A stretch of 6,227 nucleotides of DNA, from assembly GCA_031258335.1 (NCBI GenBank), contig JAIRMY010000079.1, forward strand, positions 1-6,227, written 5' to 3'. How positions within the stretch are numbered: the stretch's first letter is position 1; each line of letters begins with the position of its first letter. The stretch is from Spirochaetaceae bacterium (lineage in GTDB: Bacteria > Spirochaetota > Spirochaetia > Treponematales > Breznakiellaceae). Both the position numbers and the translations under genes were made by a program. The notes under the pieces were generated by a model, which was not told the DNA's origin, did no database searches, and saw only the letters and a program-made list of their open reading frames with translations. Shown piece after piece: positions 1 through 5,763 of this stretch.

Positions 1-1167
1 CCCGCGTTTCCGCGCAAGAAATTCCGCGATACGCAGGTACTCGTCCTGAGATGGGGCGCTGAAAATCACGGTAACGCCGAAACGGTCGGCAAGGGAAAGC
101 TGTTCCTGCATGGTGTCGAATGCCCGCACATCGCTCGAAGATTCCGGCCTCCCGGATCGCGGCTCTTTTACAAGGTGGCGGCGGTTACTCGTCGCGTATA
201 TCACCACATTGGGTGGCTTTGTTTCGACGCCGCCTTCGAGCATGGCCTTTAACATCACAAAGTCGCCGTCACCCGCCTCGAATGACAGATCGTCAATGAA
301 CAGAATGAAACGGAGGCCGCGCACGGCGAGCATATTCATCACGGCGGGCAGCGAGGCAAGCTCCGTTTTCCGCAGTTCTACAAGTCTAAGCCCGCGGTCA
401 GCGTACTCGTTGCAGACAGCCTTGACCGTGGCGGATTTACCGCAACCCCTGTCCCCGTACAAGAGTATGTTGTTAGCCGTAGCCTCGCCGCTTTTACCGG
501 CGGTCAGAAAGCGCTCCGTGTTGGAAATAATCGCCTGCCGTTCTTCCGTGTAGCCCGACAGGTCTGTGAGGCGCACGGTATCGCCGTTAAAAGCAGGATT
601 CAATTTTCCGTCCGCGATGTAGTACATACTGCGCCCGGCAAGATCGCCCGCGCCGTTCTCGCGTATGAAGGCGGCAAAGGACGCGGGCGTCCAGTCCGCC
701 GTCCCGACCACATACGCCTCCATGAGAAGCCGCGCTTCCTGTTCTATGCGCGCTAAAGCCGCTTCGCCGCCGCCGCAAAAGATTTCACCGTAACGGGCGG
801 CGAGCCGCCGGAAATCGAACTCCGAGACGCGGGACAGAGCGGTAAGGTCGTTAGCCGTAAGCGCCGCTTCAAAGCCTTCACCGCGCCAGTCACCCCGTTC
901 CGCGGCCAGCGCAAAGCGGTTTACATCGGCAAGAGCGAGGCAACGAACAACGCTGTAAAACGGCGCTCCGCCGGCATAACTGGCAAAGAGCGCGGTAAAA
1001 CGCCCCCACGCCGCTATCAACGCGCTCGGTTTACAATAGTCGCCGTCAATGTCAAGCAGTCCGGCAAATGCCCTGAGCAACGGATGGGATCCGAACCCGG
1101 AAAACACCGCAAGCCCGGCTATCCCCTCCGCTATTGAACGGCAGTACGCTTCGTTATCCGTCATCAT
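1..1167 (-). CDS. DUF815-family AAA+ ATPase, C-terminus cut by window edge
   Basis: The frame is open from ATG 1167 to the window edge, giving 389 residues and no stop, so the C-terminal end lies outside. The Walker A motif GDRGCGKS is at residues 238-245 (Lys244). Walker B FILFIDD is at about 287-293, followed by a sensor-1-like ATSN and then SLADRFG and FSAPSQDEYL. This order, with a long poorly conserved N-terminal half and a late P-loop, matches the DUF815 group of predicted AAA+ ATPases (PF05673, roughly 400-450 residues). Their molecular role is not established. A second ATG follows directly (1164); GTGGA upstream gives better spacing to it, so either may start the protein. The gene begins 11 bases after the stop of the DksA-like gene and is almost certainly co-transcribed with it. 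The ATPase family call is solid; the function is unknown. Confidence 0.9.
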   Translation of the reverse strand, partial: MMTDNEAYCRSIAEGIAGLAVFSGFGSHPLLRAFAGLLDIDGDYCKPSALIAAWGRFTALFASYAGGAPFYSVVRCLALADVNRFALAAERGDWRGEGFEAALTANDLTALSRVSEFDFRRLAARYGEIFCGGGEAALARIEQEARLLMEAYVVGTADWTPASFAAFIRENGAGDLAGRSMYYIADGKLNPAFNGDTVRLTDLSGYTEERQAIISNTERFLTAGKSGEATANNILLYGDRGCGKSATVKAVCNEYADRGLRLVELRKTELASLPAVMNMLAVRGLRFILFIDDLSFEAGDGDFVMLKAMLEGGVETKPPNVVIYATSNRRHLVKEPRSGRPESSSDVRAFDTMQEQLSLADRFGVTVIFSAPSQDEYLRIAEFLARKRG

Positions 1168-1178
1168 GTTTCCACGAT

Positions 1179-1535
1179 TTAACGGTAACGCCGTTCATCC
1201 GCGCTCTTGCATTTGACGCACATCAGGGCATAAGGAATCGCTTCCAGCCTGTCCTGCGGTATCAAAATTCCGCACTTTACGCAACGTCCATACTTACCCT
1301 GTTTTATGCGGGTCAGCGCGGAATCAATCTGTTTTAGGCGCTTCAATTCCTTTGCGCCTATGGCCTCTATCATCTTCCTGTCTATATCGTCAGACGCGAT
1401 ATCCGCCATATCTTTGGGGTCCATGCCCTCGACTATCTCCTTAAAGTCATTGCTGCTAACAACAAGATTGTCGATTATCTCTTTTTTTAATGTACTAAGT
1501 GATTCTTCCATTTTATCTAAAAAATCTTTATCCAC
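1179..1535 (-). CDS. TraR/DksA-family C4 zinc-finger transcription regulator
   Basis: The protein has 118 residues from GTG 1535. A helical N-terminal part rich in Lys and Glu is followed by DPKDMA at residues 39-44. This matches the DxxDxA coiled-coil-tip motif with which DksA reaches the RNA polymerase secondary channel. The zinc finger follows: Cys85, Cys88, Cys106, Cys109 (CVKC and CVKC). E. coli DksA is longer (151 residues), but short spirochaete and Gram-positive members of this size are common. GTG is chosen because GGAGGG lies 8 bases upstream. The longer frame starting with TTG at 1595 would place its first codons on a promoter. Expected role: binds RNA polymerase and tunes promoters, perhaps with ppGpp. 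It lies 88 bases after ptsH and 11 bases before the DUF815 gene. Whether it is a true DksA orthologue is not decided by sequence alone. Confidence 0.9.
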   Translation of the reverse strand: MDKDFLDKMEESLSTLKKEIIDNLVVSSNDFKEIVEGMDPKDMADIASDDIDRKMIEAIGAKELKRLKQIDSALTRIKQGKYGRCVKCGILIPQDRLEAIPYALMCVKCKSADERRYR

Positions 1536-1543
1536 AGTTTTTA

Positions 1544-1549
1544 CCCTCC
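1544..1549 (-). promoter_or_regulatory. Ribosome binding site fixing the GTG start of the DksA-like gene
   Basis: GGAGGG on the minus strand lies 8 bases before GTG 1535, a near-ideal Shine-Dalgarno sequence and spacing. It supports GTG over the upstream TTG (1595) and over the internal ATG (1511). Confidence 0.8.
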
Positions 1550-1565
1550 ATGTTACAAAATCAAG

Positions 1566-1595
1566 ATAATAACGCGAGTCGTATATAAGCGTCAA
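1566..1595 (-). promoter_or_regulatory. Sigma70-like promoter for the DksA-like gene and DUF815 gene
   Basis: On the minus strand, TTGACG (1595-1590) and TATTAT (1571-1566) each match consensus in five of six positions. They are separated by 18 bases, in the 88-base gap after ptsH. Transcription would start near 1559, leaving a leader of about 25 bases that contains the GGAGGG ribosome site. The two downstream genes can thus be expressed separately from hprK-ptsH. Confidence 0.7.
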
Positions 1596-1623
1596 GCCCG
1601 CTTACGGCGTGATAGGGGAGGGG

Positions 1624-1890
1624 CTATTCGTCTTCGAATTTTGAGGAAAAAAGGCGAGACAGCTTTTCAACCGCATCGTTTTCGTCTTCTCCCTCGGCGG
1701 TTATTTTAATATCACTTTTGTATACAGCGCCCAACGTCATGATGCCCAGGATAGATTTTGCGTTGATGCGGTTAGTCCCTTGCTCAAAATACACCGACGA
1801 TTTAAAATCTTTTGTCATTTCTACAATTAACGCCGCCGGGCGCGCATGAATTCCCGCCCGGTTTACTACCTGTACAACCTTTTCAACCAT
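1624..1890 (-). CDS. ptsH: HPr phosphocarrier protein
   Basis: The protein has 88 residues, the normal HPr length. The active-site block AGIHARPA places the phosphorylatable histidine at exactly residue 15. INAKSILGIM places the regulatory serine at residue 46, the site used by HPr kinase. In the phosphotransferase system, His15 receives phosphate from Enzyme I and passes it to EII components. Ser46 phosphorylation turns the protein into a metabolic signal. The start ATG 1890 has GGAGAG 9 bases upstream. It begins 17 bases after the hprK stop, so kinase and substrate are encoded together. No EI or EII gene is in the window. In characterised treponemes HPr and HprK occur without sugar permeases, and a purely regulatory role is plausible here too (inference). 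Confidence 0.97.
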   Translation of the reverse strand: MVEKVVQVVNRAGIHARPAALIVEMTKDFKSSVYFEQGTNRINAKSILGIMTLGAVYKSDIKITAEGEDENDAVEKLSRLFSSKFEDE

Positions 1891-1907
1891 GAATCCTGTC
1901 TCTCCAT

Positions 1908-2897
1908 CTATGTAATATCATTCTGTCCAAAATATACGGAACTTGCCCGCTCGCTTTCTATCCATTTCAGAATATTTCGCTCAAACTCTTTGCCCGCGTT
2001 ATACCCCATACTCTTAAGCCGCTCATTCATAACGGCGGTTTCTATCACTATGCAGCAGTTCCGACCCGGTTTTACCGGTACGGTAAGTTTATGAACGTTC
2101 ACTCCAAGAATATCCATACATTCATCCTTGCTGCCCAGCCTGTCATAATTTTTTTTCGGATCCCAGTCTTCCAGTTCTATTACAAGTTGAATCTGTTTAC
2201 GGTCGCGTATCGCGCCTATGCCGAACAGGTGGGTAACATTAACAACGCCTATCCCGCGTATTTCCATGTGATGGCCGACTATCTTATTCGTGCCGGTTCC
2301 TACAAGTATATTGCCGTTTACGCACTGTATTTTTACCGCGTCATCCGCTACAAGACGGTGACCCAATCTAATCAACTCAAGCGCCGTTTCGCTTTTTCCT
2401 ACACCGGACTCGCCCAAAAGCAGTACTCCTATACCAAATACTTCGACCAAAACCCCGTGCATCGATTTTTGCGGCGCAAAAATTGTCGATAGTATACGCA
2501 AGACGCGCACGACAAACTTCGTTGTTTCAAGGCTGGTAACAAGCACGGGGCAGCCCGCCTTTTCCGCCGCCTCGGAAAAAAACGGTTCGGGATGATGCCC
2601 AAACGTAAAAATACAGCAGGGTATCTTGTAGTTAAAAAGTTTGTTGATAGACGCGGTGTTATTTTCAGCCGCCAATTTTTTTAGATACGCCGCTTCGCCG
2701 CGTCCAAAAATCTGAATCCTGTCGTTGGCAAAGACATCAAAAAAACCTGACAAGGCAAGGCCCGGCCTGTTCACTTCGGCAACGCTTATACTACGGGACA
2801 GACCCTTACGCCCGCAAAAACATCTTAAATCCAGCGAATCGTGATCCTTTAGGTTAAGCCCTATAAGATCAAGCACGGTAATTTTTTTCTCAGGCAT
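1908..2897 (-). CDS. hprK: HPr kinase/phosphorylase
   Basis: This 329-residue cytoplasmic enzyme phosphorylates HPr Ser46 with ATP or pyrophosphate and reverses the reaction when phosphate is high. The N-terminal domain covers about residues 1-135 (ITVLDLIGLNL, GRKGLSR). The catalytic domain follows, with HGVLVEVFGIGVL (catalytic-region His147), P-loop GESGVGKSE (162-170), the ADD pair at 184-186, and the family signature EIRGIGVVNV (212-221). The C-terminal loop VPVKPGRN (273-280), needed for phosphorylase activity in known enzymes, is present. Length and motif order are normal. ATG 2897 is the first usable start, because an in-frame TAG lies four codons upstream. The purine tract before it (GAGGGT) almost touches the ATG, an unusually short spacing. 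First gene of the hprK-ptsH-dksA-like-DUF815 cluster. Confidence 0.97.
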   Translation of the reverse strand: MPEKKITVLDLIGLNLKDHDSLDLRCFCGRKGLSRSISVAEVNRPGLALSGFFDVFANDRIQIFGRGEAAYLKKLAAENNTASINKLFNYKIPCCIFTFGHHPEPFFSEAAEKAGCPVLVTSLETTKFVVRVLRILSTIFAPQKSMHGVLVEVFGIGVLLLGESGVGKSETALELIRLGHRLVADDAVKIQCVNGNILVGTGTNKIVGHHMEIRGIGVVNVTHLFGIGAIRDRKQIQLVIELEDWDPKKNYDRLGSKDECMDILGVNVHKLTVPVKPGRNCCIVIETAVMNERLKSMGYNAGKEFERNILKWIESERASSVYFGQNDIT

Positions 2898-2906
2898 ACC
2901 CTCAGT

Positions 2907-2978
2907 CTACCCGCTTTCCCCCTCCGTTTTCAAGCCGCGCACAAAAGAAGAGCCACCAATGGCGATAGCTTTTGGCAT
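2907..2978 (-). CDS. Possible small leader ORF before hprK
   Basis: ATG 2978 opens a 23-codon frame (MPKAIAIGGSSFVRGL followed by KTEGESG) ending at TAG 2909-2907, 9 bases before the hprK ATG and in the same frame. There is no convincing ribosome site, only AGG about 12 bases upstream. It could be a translated leader, an N-terminal extension lost to a stop codon, or chance. I do not recognise the peptide. Confidence 0.2.
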   Translation of the reverse strand: MPKAIAIGGSSFVRGLKTEGESG

Positions 2979-3000
2979 GGAAAGAAGAGACCTGCACGAT

Positions 3001-3029
3001 ACCTCTACCCCGCGGCGCGGGGTAGAGGT
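3001..3029. repeat. Perfect 13-bp hairpin with 3-base loop
   Basis: ACCTCTACCCCGC (3001-3013) is the exact reverse complement of 3017-3029, with loop GGC. It lies 14 bases past the stop of the MATE remnant on the minus strand. Neither side carries a run of T, so it is not a standard Rho-independent terminator. It may be a 3'-end stabiliser or an intergenic palindromic repeat. Confidence 0.8.
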
Positions 3030-3043
3030 TATCATACACGCAA

Positions 3044-3470
3044 TCACTTGGATTTATGAATCTGATAGAATACAACAAAAGATAACGATGTTACTATCCA
3101 CGAAACAGGATAACTCCAGATAACCATCTTCAATGTTGGTTGCAGCGGAACCGCGAGTAAAACCCAGACAACTCTACAGGCGCATATGCCCCGCAGGGTC
3201 AGTACCATAGGCTTAAAAGTTTCACCAGTTCCGCGAATTGCGTCGGACAGCACCTCGCACTCCTATATAAAGAAAGTAAACCGGGGCTAAAAACCACATT
3301 ATACGGCATGGCAGGTCTGTTTTTAGGAGGGCGGTTATTACCAGAATTGCGCTCAAAAGCTGGGAAAGCACGGTTGCAATAGCCGCTCCTGTTGTATGCA
3401 ACCGAAGGAACCCCACAAATAGTAGATCCAAGAGTACATTAGCTGCATTGGCCCCTGTGGAAAGCCCAGT
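3044..3470 (-). pseudogene. MATE-family efflux transporter, C-terminal remnant with frameshift
   Basis: About 140 residues match the C-terminal part of NorM/MATE-type multidrug exporters: NVLLDLLFVGFLRLHTTGAA, ATVLSQLLSAI, a hydrophobic WFLAPVYFLYI, then SDAIRGTGETFKPM and a last hydrophobic stretch ending IHKSK. Intact MATE proteins have about 450 residues and twelve membrane helices, so the N-terminal two thirds are missing. A frameshift lies near 3263. Removing one G there joins FLYI to ECEVLSDAIRG and restores a family-like reading, suggesting a fairly recent lesion. At its 5' side the frame runs straight into an ABC ATPase fragment (junction near 3470), so the missing part was lost by deletion rather than by a stop codon. 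Not expected to make a working transporter. Confidence 0.8.
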
Positions 3471-3616
3471 TAATGCGATACAGACCCGCTGACACATTCC
3501 ACCGCTTAGTTGAAATGGATATGCCACCAACACACGATCAGTATCAGGAAAATTGAGCAACCCCAGCATATTAGAACTCATATCCTCAATCTTCCGTAAT
3601 GTGCCCTTCTTATGGA
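3471..3616 (-). pseudogene. Peptide/nickel-type ABC transporter ATPase fragment (DppD/OppD-like)
   Basis: About 48 residues in one frame read HKKGTLRKIEDMSSNMLGLL, then NFPDTDRVLVAYPFQLSGGM and CQRVCIAL. YPFQLSGGMxQRV is the ABC signature region as found in the Dpp/Opp/Nik ATPases, preceded by the LGLLNFPD-type segment those proteins carry. Walker A (upstream) and Walker B (downstream) are both absent, so only an internal slice survives. It is fused in frame to the MATE remnant on one side, and overlaps the end of a permease fragment read in another frame on the other. Confidence 0.75.
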
Positions 3617-3820
3617 AAAGGCAGGTACGGACGTAAAAAAAACGCAGACGAATCGAATTATCGAATCCTGTGGTTCTCCGGCCTTTGTGGCGGTGTAAAT
3701 GCCGCTGGTAATACCCAGTACTACCTGCATAAGTAAGGCGGCAAAGGATAACGAAAGGGTCGCCGGAATTCGTTCCCCGATCTCAGTTCTAATTGGCCTG
3801 CCGGTCTGTATGGAGTCATC
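3617..3820 (-). pseudogene. Peptide/nickel-type ABC permease fragment (DppB-like)
   Basis: About 68 residues from DDSIQTGRPIRTEIGERIPA through TLSLSFAALLMQVVLGITSG to CVFFTSVPAF match the first third of DppB/NikB-type inner-membrane permeases. The GRP..EI.ERIPATL segment before the second membrane helix and the SVPAF segment are typical. The frame is closed upstream by TAA at 3826-3824. It loses homology near 3617, where an ATPase fragment takes over in a different frame. In a normal operon, the rest of this permease, a second permease and the ATPase N-terminus would lie between them, so the join implies a deletion of more than 1 kb (inference). Confidence 0.7.
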
Positions 3821-3999
3821 ATTTTAGCCACTTTTCCCGCTTGTTTTACCATCTGTTCGGCAAGGCTCTCCGCCGGTTTTTGTCTTGCCATCCGATATGG
3901 TGGGTTGATTTCATCGTAATGCAGGCCGTACAGTTTTTCTACCGATTCATCTTTTATTGCTTTAGTGTATAATTCCCCCACTTCACCTAACGTGTCTGT
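3815..3999 (-). pseudogene. Unrecognised ORF fragment
   Basis: The frame is open from ACA 3999 (just after a TAG) and reads protein-like until it meets the permease homology: GELYTKAIKDESVEKLYGLH, YDEINPPYRMARQKPAESLA, EQMVKQAGKVAKMM. A GTG at 3981 is a possible start, but no good ribosome site was seen. The composition (charged, helical-looking, no membrane segment) resembles a soluble protein. The frame continues to a TAG at 3721, but that part overlaps the permease fragment and looks like noise. I do not recognise a family. It is most likely another gene remnant in the decayed stretch between the radical SAM gene and hprK. Confidence 0.35.
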
Positions 4000-4023
4000 C
4001 TACGCTTCGCCGCCGCGTGGTTC

Positions 4024-4078
4024 GGGGGTGTACCGCGTGTAGGTTGTGCCGTCGGCACAACCTACAGCATATACCCCC
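4024..4078. repeat. Large imperfect palindrome with perfect 13-bp core
   Basis: The core TGTAGGTTGTGCC (4038-4050) pairs perfectly with 4054-4066 around loop GTC. An outer stem of about 9 bp (4024-4032 with 4070-4078, one G-T pair) extends it after a small internal loop. On the minus strand the core begins 18 bases after the radical SAM stop. There is no T run, so it is not a canonical terminator. It could protect the 3' end of that mRNA or be a dispersed palindromic element. Confidence 0.8.
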
Positions 4079-4084
4079 ATATCC

Positions 4085-5095
4085 CTAGATGAAATTTTTC
4101 ACGCCGCCCATGGCTTCCAGCAGTATAGGAATGCTCCGCATACCGTGCATGAACATACTCAGGTCGCGGTACCAACTCATGTTGCAGTCATTGCACGGCG
4201 GCATACACAGGCTGCTTTCTTTCATCTCCGGGTCCAGAACAGTCCCAAGCGTTTTGGGAAGCTGCATACACGGGTGTATGTCAAAGAACCAATCCAAAAA
4301 CAGCACATGGTTTCCGCCCAGGCAATGAAAAGCTGTATCGCCGGGGTCTTTCAGATAGTTAATGATGTTCCGCATTGAAATAGCGGAATTGATGATGCCG
4401 TACTTTTCCGTCTTACGGAGATTTATCGCCGCCTCCAGCCCTTCTATCACCTTGTCACGGGAAAGGCTTATGCCCTCTCCTCCCAGCGGATAAACTTTTG
4501 ACTGTGAAAACGTTGGGTAGTTAAACGATATAAAATCGTAACCCATATTTTTTGCCCGGACACAGACATCTTCCAGACTGTTGTAGTTGTCGTTCCAGAT
4601 AAGCACCGAGGCCATGGTTTTTATGCTTGTCTTTCTGACCATCTCTATGGCCCGAGCCATATCCTCCATGATATTCGGGATTTTACGCGACTCCGCTATA
4701 GTTACAGGATCTCCTGAATCAAAAGATATGCTTAGGAGATCGCAGCCTGCATCATCGAGTCTTTTTAGAATATCGTTCCGCATCAAAAGCGTCGGCGCGG
4801 CGTTGAGTACGGCGTTGTTCATCCTCCGCGCCGAGGCCCGCTCAACGAAGGCGCAGACGTCGGGATGTAGCAGAGGTTCTCCGCCTGTTATTGTAAGATG
4901 TCCCACTCCGAATGCGGCGAGCCTGTCAATGGCGGCGAGAGCCTTTTCCTTGTCCACGAATATTTTCGGATGCTGCTTCCATATATCACAGAAAGAACAC
5001 TTGGCGATACAGGCGTTGGTAATCGCAAATTCAGTGAACTTCAGCCTGCCCTGCAAAAATTTTTTTAAAATATTTCGTTTTTTTCCTTTTGCCAT
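4085..5095 (-). CDS. Radical SAM protein of unknown function with C-terminal auxiliary-cluster cysteines
   Basis: This intact protein has 336 residues. The radical SAM motif is C29-IAK-C33-SF-C36, the CxxxCxxC that holds the catalytic [4Fe-4S] cluster and S-adenosylmethionine. GGEP at 71-74 is the SAM-amine-binding element, and SISFDSGDP near 122-130 is typical of the barrel. A C-terminal cysteine set (C258, C276, C297, C301, C304) resembles SPASM/twitch auxiliary-cluster domains. These occur in enzymes that modify peptides or handle sugars and cofactors. There is no B12-binding domain. The N-terminus is basic (KGKKRN). ATG 5095 has only a weak, close purine tract (AGGG). No peptide precursor or partner gene is adjacent; both flanks are decayed DNA, so the substrate cannot be inferred. 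The gene looks maintained: no stops and all motifs intact. Confidence 0.88.
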   Translation of the reverse strand: MAKGKKRNILKKFLQGRLKFTEFAITNACIAKCSFCDIWKQHPKIFVDKEKALAAIDRLAAFGVGHLTITGGEPLLHPDVCAFVERASARRMNNAVLNAAPTLLMRNDILKRLDDAGCDLLSISFDSGDPVTIAESRKIPNIMEDMARAIEMVRKTSIKTMASVLIWNDNYNSLEDVCVRAKNMGYDFISFNYPTFSQSKVYPLGGEGISLSRDKVIEGLEAAINLRKTEKYGIINSAISMRNIINYLKDPGDTAFHCLGGNHVLFLDWFFDIHPCMQLPKTLGTVLDPEMKESSLCMPPCNDCNMSWYRDLSMFMHGMRSIPILLEAMGGVKNFI

Positions 5096-5157
5096 GCCCT
5101 ATTTTTGCCTGTTTCTCTCAAAATTTCAAGTTCCCGCGTATTTCAGATATGAAGAGG

Positions 5158-5206
5158 GGAGGTCTCCCACTGTCAACAAGTTAAGAAACAAGGACAGCGG
5201 AGGTCT
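5158..5206. mobile_element. Probable insertion-sequence end flanked by 8-bp direct repeats
   Basis: GGAGGTCT occurs at 5158-5165 and again at 5199-5206. Between them, CTGTC (5170-5174) and GACAG (5193-5197) form an inverted pair, and the segment TCAACAAGTTAAGAAA (5173-5188) resembles the TCAACTTAAG-type terminal repeats of IS231/IS4-like elements. It lies about 30 bases outside the transposase stop, where the element end is expected. The exact boundary is not certain. Confidence 0.4.
5171..5176 (-). promoter_or_regulatory. Outward-facing TTGACA box (possible -35) in the IS end
   Basis: TTGACA is a perfect sigma70 -35 hexamer on the minus strand, pointing at the radical SAM gene about 75 bases downstream. 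Candidate -10 sequences at 17-19 bases (TTCATA, TCATAT, CATATC) match only two or three positions, so a working promoter is unproven. Confidence 0.3.
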
Positions 5207-5221
5207 ACCCCCTCCTCTCCC

Positions 5222-5596
5222 TCAGCAGTTCGATTTGTGGTTGTGGTGAAAATGAGGCTTTTTCAGGTATTCTTTTCTTGGTACTTTGCGGTTAGGTCGT
5301 ACCGGTATTACCCGCCGTTTTATTTCCAATACCAGTTCCCGGTATAAATGTTTCCGCGCAAACATATCATTGGTCATCAGTACTCCGATAAGCCTATCTT
5401 TCAGTACCCCAACGGCGTGGTTCACATTCGCACGGTATTCATACCGAAGCCCCTCCCGTGCCCCGCTCTCCCTTATCTTCTGGTTCGCTTCCCTCAAAAC
5501 GCTCGCAAGCATATTCGATACAGTCATCGTCGCGTAAAAATCTTGCTTGATATTGTCCACCAGCCGCCCGCTGAAGTTCTCCAGTTCCAGTTTCAC
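5222..5596 (-). pseudogene. IS4-family (DDE) transposase, C-terminal fragment
   Basis: About 124 residues match the C-terminus of IS4-type DDE transposases: KLELENFSGRLVDNIKQDFY, ATMTVSNMLA, GVLKDRLIGVL, EIKRRVIPVRPNRKVPRK, and the terminal FHHNHKSNC. Full-length proteins are about 400-450 residues. The upstream RNase-H-like core, including the three acidic catalytic residues and the YxxRWxxE segment normally just before LENFSG, is missing. The frame continues upstream of GTG 5596 only into unrelated sequence, so that GTG is not a true start. No internal stop is seen. This is the tail of a truncated insertion sequence, consistent with the IS-like end at about 5170. Confidence 0.85.
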
Positions 5597-5763
5597 ATGA
5601 GTGTCCGTTCGTCTACCTTCAACGATTCTATCTTCGCGTCCTCGATAATCTCGTTCTCTGCGCGGCTTGTCCCCTCTCCTAGGGGCTGGGTGGGAGCGTT
5701 GACTACCGTGTCAGTTGGTGGGGGGGCGTTCGCTACCGTGTCATCCGCTCCTTCCGGGACCAA
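5593..5763 (-). other. Low-complexity ORF with 10-residue tandem repeat
   Basis: A minus-strand frame ending at TGA 5595-5593 holds two imperfect 30-base repeats (5713-5742 and 5683-5712), translating as DTVANAPPPT and DTVVNAPTQP. An acidic tail ends KIESLKVDERTLM. The only start in frame is TTG 5763, inside a hairpin, with GGAGG nowhere suitable. Its stop overlaps the first codon kept of the transposase fragment. It may be the C-terminal tail of a lost gene or chance; I do not recognise it. Confidence 0.25.

Noticed and set aside
110..553. Plus-strand ORF of 147 codons
   Set aside because: It lies antisense to the P-loop region of the DUF815 gene, has no family resemblance, and is a shadow of that coding frame.
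1179..1595. 138-residue version of the DksA-like protein from TTG
   Set aside because: The TTG sits in a -35 box and lacks a ribosome site; GTG 1535 has GGAGGG at ideal spacing.
3001..3029. Rho-independent terminator
   Set aside because: The stem is strong, but neither strand has a T run after it; the same holds for 4038-4066 and 5755-5787.
3222..3581. A single real gene of 119 codons
   Set aside because: Its first third is ABC-ATPase signature sequence and the rest is MATE, with no ATP-binding motifs and a frameshifted end; it is a deletion fusion.
4587..5249. Plus-strand ORF of 220 codons
   Set aside because: It is antisense to the motif-bearing half of the radical SAM gene and has a Ser/Arg-rich composition typical of a shadow frame.
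5683..5742. CRISPR-like repeat
   Set aside because: There are only two adjacent imperfect 30-base units with no spacer; they are a coding-type tandem repeat.
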